Assembly (NCBI GenBank): GCA_930367215.1
Contig: OV884057.1
Location: forward strand, 109,145,284-109,209,283
Length of the DNA stretch: 64,000 nt
Direction of reading: 5' to 3'
From: Pollenia angustigena
Taxonomy: Eukaryota; Arthropoda; Insecta; Diptera; Polleniidae
This document shows positions 11,583 to 22,436 of this stretch, in pieces. Position numbers and translations under genes: made by a program. A model generated the notes under the pieces. The model did not search any database. It was not told the origin of the DNA and saw nothing but the letters and a program-made list of their open reading frames with translations. Every line of letters starts with the position of its first letter. Positions within the stretch are counted from its first letter, which is position 1.

Positions 11583-12176
11583 TCCTAGCGGGAAAATGAG
11601 GAATTGATTACATAAATAATTAAAAAAATAATGCATTATTTTCGAAAGAATAATAATGCATTCATTGGAATCGAGAAGGTAATTTCATCAGACACAAAAT
11701 TTAAGCACTGATTACCACGTATATTCCCACATTTGCAGAACAAGGAATGTATTGTTTCTGTTAGTAACAATTATTCGTGTTTTTGCTTTACATACATATT
11801 TGCTTAATAAAAATCCGTTATTTTTTTGCTGCCTTTATGTCGCCTACTTATAATTTTTATTTTAGTCGCAGTTTGTGTTTGAAAGCGTACGGTCAAAGCA
11901 CAAATTATATGTCAGTGGGTCAAAGTTTTTTAAAGTAAACAGGTATTAAAAAATGTATTCCAAACGGCATTGGAGAAGACTTTTATTATAAGACTTTTGA
12001 ATAATATAATTTATTCCAAAGAATGAATTATTTAATTCATTCGCAGGATACATTAAAATAATTTATTACAACCCTAGGACATGGTCTGTGTTAAGAATAA
12101 TGAATTCTGGAATCAAATATCATACAAGATATGTATTACTTTCTCGATTCCTATTAATTCCATTTTCCCGCTGGGA
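11583..12176. mobile_element. Inverted-repeat MITE
   Basis: The ends read TCCTAGCGGGAAAATG on the left and the complement of TCCCAGCGGGAAAATG on the right. Inner words are also inverted: GGAATCGAGAAGGTAAT near 11668 against ATTACTTTCTCGATTCC near 12135. The interior is AT-rich with no coding potential. No target duplication was recognised. It sits just left of the errantivirus 5' LTR. Confidence 0.6.
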
Positions 12177-12196
12177 TATATCTTGGGAATGCATTT

Positions 12197-12566
12197 GCAA
12201 TACGAATACCTGCTAGATAGAGGCGAATAACGTGGAAACGAATTTATGCGGACTCAGCGTCTGGCACTTGGTGCAGCGAGAAAGTTAAGCATTCTTGGGC
12301 AGCAGTTTGGTGGCATGAAGTTAGTCTTGGTTGCGCGGTCGTATAGTGAAGTAATAAATTCGGTATTTAAGTTATTAAATAATAATTATCCTTAACTTGT
12401 GATTTGATAATTGTCTTGCCTTTAAATTGTGAAATCATAATTGGAATAAAAGGACTCGTCCTTTAATAAAGTTTGTTCTGATAATAAAGGTTCGTGTTTT
12501 ATTCCGGCGCAGTTGGACGCGCCTAATTTAAATTTTTTTAGAGAAATCAGGGAGGGAAACTTTAAC
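12197..12566 (+). repeat. 5' LTR of errantivirus element
   Basis: Direct repeat of 21172-21542, starting GCAATACGAATACCTGC and ending GGGAAACTTTAAC. The primer-binding site follows immediately. The shared start may not be the original U3 end, because the flanks give no target duplication. Confidence 0.88.
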
Positions 12567-12584
12567 TGGCGCCCGAGCAGGGAC
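12567..12584 (+). promoter_or_regulatory. Primer-binding site, tRNA-Lys type
   Basis: TGGCGCCCGAGCAGGGAC directly follows the 5' LTR. It is complementary, with one apparent difference, to the 3' end of a tRNA-Lys(UUU). This is where minus-strand cDNA synthesis would be primed. Confidence 0.85.
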
Positions 12585-13798
12585 CGGCTTAATAAAGCTG
12601 CGGGTCCTCATAAAATAATAACGTGCCTGCGATCTCTACGGAGCACTCAAGGACTCGTAACAAAAGAATCTATATATAAATCGGCTAAGGCGAAACAGTT
12701 AAGAACACTTTCCTCCTCTGTATGTCAACCGATTTTAACAAAATATACACCATTTGAGAGGTATTTACTCAAAGAACACAATGTATATTTCATTAAAATC
12801 TGTTCAATAATTTCAGAGTTATAAACGTTCAAAATTGTTACTAACACAAATGCAAAATAAATATATACAAATTTATTTTCAGTTATCAAATAATAAAAAA
12901 TTAGGGTGATCGATTATTCGACATTTTTCAGAAACCGGGTTTCGAATATTTCGACTATATAAATCAGACCAGGCAAAACAGTTAAGAACGCTTTCTTCCT
13001 TTGTTTGTCAACCGAACCTCTATGGGGAGAAAAAAGGGGAAATATAGGAAACTAAATTTCTTTTTTTTACTTTTCTGTGCTTCATGTGATAATTTTTAAA
13101 TTTTCTATAGAACTTAGAAACATATTATTATAGGTGTAGGATCCTGAGTTTGTGTAACCTATAAGATAAAAAATGCTGGTATTTTTTGTTTTTCATCTGG
13201 AACTTTTTGAATTTTCGTTAATATTCGACCCATAAAGAAAAAATTATACATTAAACTGGGTGAATAAGAACATGTAAGGGGAGCTTTTTGGTAATTTTTG
13301 TTCTACATCTGGTACTTTGATTAATTTTCGTTGATATTAGACAGAGAAACATAAAATTAAACGTGCAACGTCCTGAATGGATGACAATATATAAAGAAGG
13401 CTTTTTGATACTTTTTTGTTTTTCAATTGGTATTTTTTATACTGAACTTACAAAATTAAATTAACTCACGTAGAAGATAAAATATGAACGGGAGGTTGGT
13501 CCCTCGCCAAATCGATCCACTTTGAAGGAAAAACTAAATGCTCGAAACAAATAAATTCATATATACTTAGATAAATTATGTTTTCTTCATATTTCGAAAA
13601 ACAAATTATGGTCGAATTTTGACCATAAGGCGAGCACTAGTACTAATAATAATACAATCAATTTAATACTGAAGAAACCCTGCTTTGCGGACCTTCCGCG
13701 AAGTTAAAAAGTCTTCCTCCTTGATCGCGACGCGTAGCCAAGACTCACGCCGGATTTCGTTTTTTTTTTTATTTTTTATATTAAAAGAAAAAAAAAGG

Positions 13799-14010
13799 TT
13801 ATTAAAACTGAAAGTGCAAAATTTTTTATATAAAACGAAAAAAATATTCAAAAAATATAATTTTAAAGAATTCTTATTATTTCAGAAAAAAAAGAAAAAA
13901 GAGGGTTATTAAAACTGAAAGTGCAAAATTTTTTATATAAAACGAAAAAAATATTCAAAAAATATAATTTTAAAGAATTCTTATTATTTCAAAAAAAAAA
14001 AAAAAAGGAA
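13799..14010 (+). repeat. Tandem duplication, about 104 bp x 2 plus a partial third
   Basis: GGTTATTAAAACTGAAAGTG begins both units (13799 and 13903), which read nearly identically through AAAGAATTCTTATTATTTCA. A partial third copy resumes at about 14983-15042 beyond the dispersed insertion, so that insertion split the third unit. Confidence 0.75.
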
Positions 14011-14034
14011 AAAGAGGGTGATCCAAATTGAAAC

Positions 14035-14985
14035 ATATATAAAAGAAAGTCGTGTTAGTTACACCACTTATAACTCAAGAACGGCAGAACAGATTTGGCT
14101 GAAAATTGGTAGGGAGGTAGCTTAGAGCCAGGAGACGGACATAGGATACTTTTGCCCCGCCCACTTTTACGCCCACTTTTTTCGATTTACCTAAAATCAG
14201 AAAACGGCTCCATCGAGTTGACTAATTTATCTTTCAAATGTTCGTATTAATCCATTTTAAGTTTTCATCGATAGAAAAATTTACCACGCCTACTTTTACG
14301 CCCACTTTTTCTATTAAGCGCATAACTGGAGAACGACTTGACCGATTTGGACGATTTGGATTTGACTAATTTATCTTTCAAATGTTCGTATTAATCCATT
14401 TTAAGTTTTCATCGATAGAAAAATTTACCACGCCTACTTTTACGCCCACTTTTTCTATTAAGCGCATAACTGGAGAACGACTTGACCGATTTGGACGATT
14501 TTTTCTTCAAAATGATCGCCATGGTTTAACTTAGGTTTTTACGGAAAGAAAATTTTGCCCCGCCCACTTTTACGCCCACTTTTTTCGATTTACCTAAAAT
14601 CAAAAGACTGCTCCATCGATTTGACTAATTTTTCTTTTAACTGTTCGTATTAATTTATTTTACGTTTTCATCGAAAGAAAAAATTACCACGCCTACTTTT
14701 ACGCCCACTTTTTCTATTAAGAGCATGATTTGAGAACGGCTTGACCGATCTGGACGATTTTTTCTTTAAAATTATCGCCATGGTCCAACTTATTCTTTTT
14801 TGATTAAGCCCATATCCACACCATATGTAAGTTATTTTGTAAAAAAAAATTTATGATAGGTATTCCATGGATTTTTATTTTATAGGCCGTAAATTTCGTT
14901 AAATGCTCAATTTAAATCGTGTGGTAATACAAAACTAATGTTTACTTAGGGCCAGCAACGTAGACCGGGTCAGCTAGTTTTTTAT
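14035..14985 (-). mobile_element. Dispersed repeat of the ACTAGCTGACCCGG type
   Basis: Read on the minus strand it begins AAAACTAGCTGACCCGG near 14985 and ends near an ACACGACTTTCTTTTATATA stretch. This start/end pairing is common in insect genomes. Internally a 138-bp unit with GACTTGACCGATTTGGACGA and CGCCTACTTTTACGCCCAC is repeated in tandem (about 14219-14500), with diverged copies to 14790. It interrupts the third copy of the leader tandem repeat. I cannot assign its class. Confidence 0.55.
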
Positions 14986-15141
14986 AAAACAAAAAAATAT
15001 TCAAAAATAGAATTTTTATTATTTAAAAAAAAAAAAAAAAAGAGGAAGGAAATTTAAAATATTCCCTCAGAAAATAAAAAAAGTAAAATATAAAAAAAGT
15101 GGTGTGATCATTTGTGACTATTGAGGACATCCAGGTGAAAG

Positions 15142-15147
15142 GTAAGT
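15142..15147 (+). promoter_or_regulatory. Likely 5' splice donor for env mRNA
   Basis: AAAG followed by GTAAGT at 15142 is a strong donor 36 nt before the gag ATG. Errantiviruses make env from a spliced RNA, and an acceptor lies just before env at 20348. The pairing is inferred. Confidence 0.5.
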
Positions 15148-15177
15148 GAATTTTTCTATTTTCTTTTCGTCAGCACT

Positions 15178-16370
15178 ATGGAGGAAGTGAGAAACACAAT
15201 AACCACCTTGACGGGGGCCATAAATAGGTTTATGGAACAGATTAAATCTGTCGAAGGACGAATGACCCGAATTGAAACCGCATTAGAGGGGGGTACTTAT
15301 GAACAAGTATTGAAAAGGGTAGAAGAACTCGAAAAGACATCAGGAAATATTGTCTGTACTGTCAATGATGATGTTAGACCACTTCAACGACCACGGACGG
15401 AAGACGATCTGAAAGATATAAGTCGTTTGCCAGATAGTGTCAAAGAGCTGAGAACCTTTGATGGGAACCCTACAAAATACATATCATGGGTACACTCGGT
15501 CGAGACCATATTAGGAAATTTTGAAATCGTTAGGGATAAACCCATTTTCAGGGCAATCGTCCAAAGCATTCGTAAAAAGATTGTCGGGGCAGCAGACGCC
15601 GCTTTGGTGTCTTATACCGTGTTTGACAGCAGCTGGTCGGAAATGAAAGAAGTCCTTTCACTCCATTACGCAGATAAGCGTGATCTCCAAACTTTGGAGC
15701 ATCAGCTTAATCAACTAACTCAGGGCTCATCATCAGTTGACGAGCTCTACTCCGCGGTGAACCACCAGCTTTCCCTAATTGTGAATAAATTAAAGACGGA
15801 ATCCTATAGCGAGGAGACGGTAAAAGCTCTTGTCGATGCTTATAGAAATAGGTCATTAGATGTTTTTATTAGAGGGTTGAAGCCGGACTTATCTCGTATG
15901 ATAATCATACAGAGGCCAACAACCCTACCAGAGGCATACTCTGCCTGCTTAGAATTACAGAATGTGTCTTTGAGAAATAACATTACTTTTCCTAATAGGG
16001 CAGTAGAACCTTTGCCTGCAGTAAATCGACCAGATCCTAAAAGATTAAATTTTGCTCGACAACAACAAAATTTTCGACCACGACATTGGCATGGTCATAA
16101 CTCTCCGGGAGGAAGCGGGAACAACTATCAGAGCGCCAAGCCTGTCCCGCTATCAAGTACGAGCCTATGGATGTAGGTAGGTCGATTCAATCTCGGAGAG
16201 TGAACTACATCAATAACCCGAGAACGACAGATAAAAGGGGGGCATCGGGATCAGGCCCAACAAATAAGCAACCACGCTTGTACCATATAGAGAGTGACAG
16301 CATACAGGGACAGAGCATACAGGATGAAGTAAATTTTATGACGGCAGACAATCCAGTCTGCCCTACATAG
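15178..16370 (+). pseudogene. Errantivirus gag (frameshifted)
   Basis: ATG at 15178 opens a 332-codon frame (MEEVRNTITTLTGAINRFME) with a coiled-coil-like N-terminus and a capsid-type middle (PDSVKELRTFDGNPTKYISW). No zinc knuckle is present, which is normal for errantivirus Gag. The frame ends at 16176, but the continuation KYEPMDVGRSIQ to EVNFMTADNP is open in the neighbouring frame to a stop at 16368, so one base has shifted near 16150. Gag would form the particle core. The pol frame opens only at 16379, after the gag stop, so normal -1 frameshifting into pol is no longer possible. Confidence 0.8.
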
Positions 16371-16378
16371 AATATTAG

Positions 16379-18934
16379 ATAGGAAACAATATTACATTAC
16401 AATTTTTAATAGATACGGGCTCGACTAAGAACTTCTGTAGCCCGCTGCTGTCCAGTGGTAGTACGCCTTTGGATGAGCCAATGACAATAAGATCAGTAGG
16501 GGGTAATGTCACCATCGAGAGAAAGGTGACAGGACAATTTTTCAAGTTTGTGGGTTTAGACGAAACGATCTCCTTTTTTGTTCTTCCTAATCTGCGGACA
16601 TTCGATGGGATAATTGGGGACGATACTCTAAAGGAATTGGGCGCTGTAGTAGACCGTAAGGGAAACGTTTTAATTTTGAAACAGGATAAGGTGATCCCCT
16701 TAAAAGAGAAATTTTTAGGTGAGGCGAACTATATCTTAAATGAAGGAATATCACCAAACATAAAAGAAATGATAGGAAAACTTGTAAACAAGTACAAATT
16801 GCTTTTTGGTCCATTGGACGGTAGTGAATTGGCATCAACAAATGTTCGGGCAGAAATAAGGACAAGTACGGAAGAGCCCATCTATACAAAAAGTTATCCG
16901 TACCCTGTATGTATGAGGCAGGAAGTAGATAGACAAATAGAAGAATTACTTTCTGAAGGCGTTATCAGACCTTCAAAGAGTCCTTACAATTCTCCAATTT
17001 GGGTGGTGCCAAAAACACCAAAGCCTAATGGTGAAAAGCAGTACCGAATGGTCGTCGATTTTAAGCGACTTAATTCGGTAACAATTTCCGATACTTATCC
17101 GATCCCCGACATTACGTGCACACTGGCTAGTATGGGAAACGCAAAGTATTTTACTACAATTGATTTAACATCGGGTTTCCACCAAATAGCCATGACACCG
17201 AAGGATATTCCGAAAACAGCCTTCTCTACTATAAATGGAAAATTTGAATTTCTAAGACTGCCTTTCGGCCTGAAAAATGCACCTGCCATTTTCCAGAGGA
17301 TGATTGATGACGTCCTTAGGGAATACATAGGGAAGATTTGTTATGTATACATCGACGACATAATTGTAATAGGTAAAAGTGTGGAGGATCATTTAAAGAA
17401 TGTCGATACTGTATTTGCTAGGCTCCTTGAGGCAAAATTAAAGGTTAACCTCGACAAAACCCATTTTTTAAAAAAAGAAGTCGAATTTCTAGGATATATT
17501 GTAGGGGCAAACGGTATAAAACCTGACCAAAACAAGGTAAAATCTATAGAGAATTTGCTTCCTCCTTCAAACCTTAAAGATTTAAAAAGCTTTTTAGGAA
17601 TGACTTCGTACTATAGAAGATTCATTCGAGATTATGCAAAAGTGGCCAAGCCGCTAACAAATTTGACTAGGGGCGAACATTCGCAGGTAAGAGCTAGTCA
17701 GTCGAGGAAGGTACCCATAACTTTAGATAGTGAAGCCAAAAGGGCGTTTCAATCCTTAAAAACAATGTTGACGACAGCGGAAATATTGGCTTTTCCTAAT
17801 TTCGAAAAACCCTTCAATTTGACCACGGACGCTTCCAACTTGGCTATTGGCGCAGTTTTGTCACAAGGGGAAATTGTTAAAGACAAACCTATAGCTTATT
17901 TATCCCGGTCACTCAGCAAAACTGAGGAAAATTACGCGACCAATGAAAAGGAACTGTTGGCTATTGTTTGGGCACTTGACAACCTTAGAAATTATCTGTA
18001 CGGTGCGAAAAAGATCAAAATATATACGGATCATCAACCCCTCACATTTGCTTTGGGAAATAGAAATTTCAACGCAAAGTTAAAGAGATGGAAAGCGCGT
18101 ATTGAAGAATATAACCACGAGTTGATTTACAAGCCTGGTAAATCGAACCACGTGGCCGATGCACTTTCCAGATTACCTATTTCAAGTTACTTATATCATT
18201 CTTCCACCGACACAGCTGGTGAAGGAAGATCTGATCATGAGAACTCGGAGGCAACACTAACAGCCTCTGAAGGTAATGCAAACATATCAGAAGATACACT
18301 GACTGCGTCACAAGATAACGATGATATATCATCAGGGGCTACAATTCATAGTGCCGATCAAGATTCCTCAGATTTGATACCCCATGTAGAGGCACCGATA
18401 AATGTATTTAGGAATCAGATTATAATAGGTCAAGGAACAGATATAACAGCAGTTGAACAACCCCATCGTGGATACAATAGACATTTTATTTCTTCGAAAC
18501 AATGGGATAAACCTGCACTCATAACCGCAATGAAGGAAAGATTACAACCTAATATTATAAACGGGATTAAGATGCCAGAAAGTTTACTAGGGGAAATGCA
18601 AGAAATTTATATCGATCATTTTTCTCAATATAAAATACGACTTACTCAGAAAATGGTAACGGATATTACCTCAAAGGAACGCCAGTTTGAGATTATAGAG
18701 ACAGAACATAAGAGAGCCCACCGTAACTATATAGAAAATAAAGAACAAATTTTAGAACGATTTTATTTTCCTAAAATGAACGCTAGTATTAAGAAGTATG
18801 TAGCTGATTGCGATGTCTGCAATCGTTGTAAATACGATAGAAATCCTCCACGTCCGCATCACCAAAAAACTCCTGACCCCAGATATCCATGTGAAATAAA
18901 TATATTATGGAAATCCAGGGACAGAAATTTATAA
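16379..18934 (+). pseudogene. Errantivirus pol: protease, reverse transcriptase, RNase H, integrase N-terminus
   Basis: The frame opens after a TAG at 16376; the first ATG (16469) is inside the protease, so it is not the true start. The protease active site is FLIDTGSTKNFC (about 16403-16438). Reverse transcriptase has SPYNSPIWVVPK, FGLKNAPAIFQ and the catalytic YIDD at 17348-17359. RNase H has TTDASNLAIGA, YTDHQPL and VADALSRLP. The integrase zinc-binding region follows (histidines in EHKRAHRN, cysteines in CDVCNRC). The frame ends at 18934 through a shift near 18905, and the segment that should hold the first catalytic aspartate of integrase is garbled. Confidence 0.88.
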
Positions 18935-19644
18935 CATGCATTGACAAGTTTTCAAAATTCGCGAAGTTTTTTAGTATTAAAAATAGGTCTCTATTGCAAG
19001 TCAGGAAGAAACTAATTAAGGTTTTACATTTTTTCACTGCACCTAAGATTCTTGTCACAGATAACGAAAGTAGCTTCATAAGTCCATTAGTAGAAACATT
19101 TATTAGGTCACTAGGAATCCAGCTATATCTTACCCCTTCCCAACGCAGTGAGGTTAACGGGCAAGTCGAAAGGTTGCACTCAACGATAATTGAGATATAT
19201 AGATGCCTAAAAACAGAGTATCCAAGTTTGACGGTAAAAGAATTGATCGAAGTTTGCGTCGATAGATATAATAACACTATCCATTCGGTGACAAAGAAAA
19301 GACCTCGGGATATATTTTTTAACAGAACCAAGGAAACAAGTTACGATAAACTGCTGTCTGAACAAGCAAGAATTAATAAAGATCTCAGACACCTCCTAAA
19401 AAGAAACATGGCTGCTCGTAATGTGAGGGTGAATATGAAAAAACAAAGCCCAAAAAAGTATAGACGGGGGGATAAAATATACGTAGCTATAAAGACAATT
19501 AAGGGCAAGAATAAAGCCTTATATAGGAAAGAAACTGTCGCAAAAGACAATAGGGTAACTGTGCTGACGGAAAGTGGAAGAAGAATTCACAAACAGCATA
19601 TTAAAAATTTGCTATCACCTAACAAAAAAACACGATCTCCATGA
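18907..19644 (+). pseudogene. Errantivirus integrase core and C-terminus
   Basis: Continuation of integrase in another frame: FITCIDKFSKFAKFF, then LVTDNESSFIS with the second catalytic aspartate, and SEVNGQVERLHSTI with the catalytic glutamate. A basic C-terminal region follows (RRGDKIYVAIKTIKGKN). The first aspartate is lost at the frameshift, so the enzyme is dead. Integrase would join the cDNA to the chromosome. Confidence 0.85.
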
Positions 19645-19740
19645 ATGAAAATCATGAGGGTCATCGATCGTCTCACACAAACAATAACCTTTAAAAGAAA
19701 AAATAGGAAAATCGCAATTAAATATACCTTAAACAAATGG

Positions 19741-19801
19741 GCCCAGAACTATAGTGGTAAGCGTAAATTTACGCAGGGGTTCAAATCCCCATGGGCACCA
19801 T
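19741..19801 (+). other. tRNA-like sequence in the pol-env spacer
   Basis: GGGCCCA at the 5' side can pair six of seven bases with TGGGCAC at the 3' side. A D-arm/A-box-like CTATAGTGGTAAGCG is followed by a short palindromic stem (GCGTAAATTTACGC) and a canonical B box in AGGGGTTCAAATCCCCA, and the segment ends ACCA. The anticodon arm is too short for a working tRNA. It may be a captured tRNA, a tRNA mimic or a Pol III promoter relic. The rest of 19645-20361 is noncoding. Confidence 0.5.
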
Positions 19802-20340
19802 GAGAAAATAAGGTATTACATAAATTTCAAGCATTTTCAAAAAAAGTACATAAAAATATATATAACTTTTTGTTTATATGAAAAGAAAGAAAATGTAAAA
19901 TGGCTAAATTATATAAGCACTTTATTTAAATGCACATAACCCAAGAATTATTTTTTTTTTTTTTACATAACTTAGAATTAAAAAATAAAAAGTACATCAA
20001 GTATGAGAATATAACTTAATATAAGATTGACTTGCGCAATTAACAAGAGCCGGTCTGTAAGTGGGATAGATCGTACCTTAGTAGGTTGTGGGAGGCATGC
20101 CTGCTCACGACTAAAACGGAATCATGCGATATATATATATTAAGCATGTAAAAAAGGAATTTTTTTTTTAAGGAAAGAAAAAGAGGATAAAAAAAATTGT
20201 ATATATATAAAAAAAAATAAAAAAATAAAAAAAAGGGGAAGGGTACTTTTTATGTATCCACCCATATTCCACTTTATCATCACATATTAATGATACCAAC
20301 TCATTAGGAGAAGGGTACTTCTAAACTTCTTTCCAATTCT

Positions 20341-20348
20341 CTTTTCAG
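20341..20348 (+). promoter_or_regulatory. Likely 3' splice acceptor for env
   Basis: A pyrimidine tract ending CTTTTCAG lies 13 nt before the env ATG at 20362. With the donor at 15142 it would create the subgenomic env RNA typical of errantiviruses. Confidence 0.5.
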
Positions 20349-20361
20349 AATAATCTAAGAC

Positions 20362-21195
20362 ATGTATTTAATAATAATTACTTTCATAACTCTTAAGCTC
20401 ATGGCCTCCGGTGACGCTGTACAAGTATACCACTATGAAACACCAATAGTATCCCTAAAAACTGGCAATGGGTGGATAGTTGATGGAAACTTTAAGCTAG
20501 TACATATTATAGATTTAGAAAAGTACACAGCAACTTTGACTAACATATCATCCACTGTTCAAAATTTAATTCCACCAAGCAAAAACAAGGAATTCATTCT
20601 GCACCACTTGTCTCAGACGTCTGAACGCCTCGAGGAACTTAAAAATGTAAAGGTAAGAGCACCTCGGTCAATCGATTGGATTGGGTCCGCATGGAAATGG
20701 GTGGCTGGAAACCCAGATGCCGCAGATTGGAATTCAATACTTATGAGTCAGGACGATATAATTCACAACAATAATGAGCAATACAAAATAAATAATAAAC
20801 TTCAACAAGAAGCCGATAGTGTCGTGAAGTAGATCAATGAGGTTGTTTCTAGAATAAACAATGTGACGAATGGCAAGGACTTGAATCAAATTGAACAAAT
20901 TACAATAAATGAATTATTGGTTTTAAAGGATGAAGTAAACGAGATCATCCGAGCCTGCCAGTTGGCAAAACAAGGAATTATTAACACAAATTTACTTAAT
21001 CAGGAAGAGATTAATAAAATCATTGATGAACTAGAAACACTTCCTTATAGCAATGTAATAGAAGCCATAGAATATGGAACACCATCAATCTATACGAATG
21101 GATCACTCTTTTTGTACATCCTGTCGATGCCAAAGCTGGGGAAAGGCGTATATAACCAACTCATTACCCGAGCAATACGAATACCTGCTAGATAG
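20362..21195 (+). pseudogene. Errantivirus env remnant (stop codon and missing C-terminus)
   Basis: ATG at 20362 starts with a hydrophobic leader (MYLIIITFITLKLMAS). A furin-type site RAPR precedes SIDWIGSAWKWVAGNP, the block that follows cleavage in insect errantivirus envelope proteins. An in-frame TAG at 20830 divides it; the same frame continues to 21195 with LPYSNVIEAIEYGTPSIYTN. The protein then passes into the 3' LTR and stops, at about 278 codons where the family usually has nearer 500. The membrane anchor is therefore missing. It is a dead envelope gene. Confidence 0.82.
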
Positions 21196-21542
21196 AGGCG
21201 AATAACGTGGGAACGAATTTATGCGGACTCAGCGTCTGGCACTTGGTGCAGCGAGAAAGTTAAGCATTCTTGGGCAGCAGTTTGGTGGCATGAAGTAAGT
21301 CTTGGTTGTGCGGTCGTATAGTGAAGTAATAAATTCGGTATTTAAGTTATTAAATAATAATTATCCTTAACTTGTGATTTGATAATTGTCTTGCCTTTAA
21401 ATTGTGAAATCATAATTGGAATAAAAGGACTCGTCCTTTAATAAAGTTTGTTCTGATAATAAAGGTTCGTGTTTTATTCCGGCGCAGTTGGACGCGCCTA
21501 ATTTAAATTTTTTTTGGAGAAATCAGGGAGGGAAACTTTAAC
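21172..21542 (+). repeat. 3' LTR of errantivirus element
   Basis: 371 bp, matching 12197-12566 with about five substitutions and one extra T. It is followed by TTACATATTT, which does not repeat the sequence left of the 5' LTR. Confidence 0.88.
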
Positions 21543-21568
21543 TTACATATTTATGTATTTATGTACGC

Positions 21569-22136
21569 TATAAAGTTTATGAGGATGGGGAGTTTGAATG
21601 ATATGAATGATAGAAATTATTTCTCCTTACTCGAACTGTACAAAGACCTGTTAGAGTCCCAGAGCATACCTGCCTTCTGGTTTTTGTGTACAGTGAGTTT
21701 CTTAAAAATTAAAAATAAAAAAAAAACTTTTCCCTTTTTTTTTAAATTCCTTTTTATTTTTGTGCAGTCTGCAATTAGCTGCTAGACCTTGCTCAAAATT
21801 GAATGCCCCTGATCCAGTGCTAATGCTCTGCTTTTATATTTTTTTCTTATTTACTAAAATTAATAATTATAAAACAATTTCTGAAATCAATAAACTCTTG
21901 AAAAATCATTTATGCTTTGCTTGCATTTTTTTTCTCAAGGCCATGCATTATACACATGACACCCAAAAAGAATAATAATAAAAAAAGGTATTTCATTTAT
22001 GTTTTGTCGCTGAGTTTATTGCCCTTTATTTGTTTAGTAAGCATTATTCATAATTTATTTGTGTGCGGCGTGTGGCGTTGTTACACAGTGAAAAATTAAT
22101 TGAAATATAAAAGTGACATTAAGTGTACACTTTACA
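21569..22136 (-). repeat. 3' LTR of 412/mdg1-like element
   Basis: On the minus strand it starts TGTAAAGTGTACACTTAATG and ends CCTCATAAACTTTATA. It is a direct repeat of 28238-28806 with few differences (such as one A-run length and GTTGTTACAC against GGTGTTACAC). Confidence 0.88.
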
Positions 22137-22436
22137 CCACCGACCTTTAAGAGTGAAAATTATTAAGTTGAGAAAATTTTATGAATTTTTAAGAATTTAA
22201 TGATTTTCAGATTATAAGAGAATTTTCTTAGTGTACTATATTGATATGGTATATTTATATATTATTATATGTATATTTATTATTTCTAAAGTAGTTTGAA
22301 TATGATATTTTTACACATTTTTTTGTATTTTTTTTTTTTTTTTGTATGAAAATTAGTTTATATTATTATTATTTTTATAGTATCATTATTATGTCTTATA
22401 ATATTTTGTAGTAAAAATTATTTTTCTTAATTTTGT

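Larger units (their letters stand above)
12585..15177 (+). other. Errantivirus 5' leader with several repeats
   Basis: This leader of about 2.6 kb has no gene. It contains a direct repeat of about 57 bp (12677-12733 and 12960-13018, sharing AAACAGTTAAGAAC). A dispersed repeat at about 13020-13520 resembles 40240-40590. A 104-bp tandem duplication starts at 13799, and an inserted dispersed element lies at 14035-14985. The low-complexity open frame at 13685-13912 is not considered a gene. Confidence 0.6.
12197..21542 (+). mobile_element. Errantivirus-type Ty3/gypsy element (defective)
   Basis: Order: 5' LTR (12197-12566), tRNA-Lys-type primer site, 2.6-kb leader, gag, pol (PR-RT-RNH-IN), a pol-env spacer with a tRNA-like sequence, env remnant, 3' LTR (21172-21542). 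The LTRs differ by about five substitutions and one length change, so it is a fairly old copy. Gag, pol, integrase and env each carry a break. No matching 4-bp target duplication is visible at the outer LTR ends, and env runs straight into the 3' LTR with no clear polypurine tract. Either a deletion or recombination has remodelled the right side. Confidence 0.9.

Noticed and set aside
13685..13912. Lys/Phe-rich ORFs in the errantivirus leader
   Set aside because: A-rich and T-rich tandem repeat translation with no family features.
15142..15173. A short intron before gag (GTAAGT to TCGTCAG)
   Set aside because: About 32 nt is too short for a fly intron; the donor is better paired with the env acceptor at 20348.
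18789..19331. 180-residue minus-strand ORF
   Set aside because: Antisense shadow of the errantivirus integrase, which has all the recognisable motifs on the plus strand.
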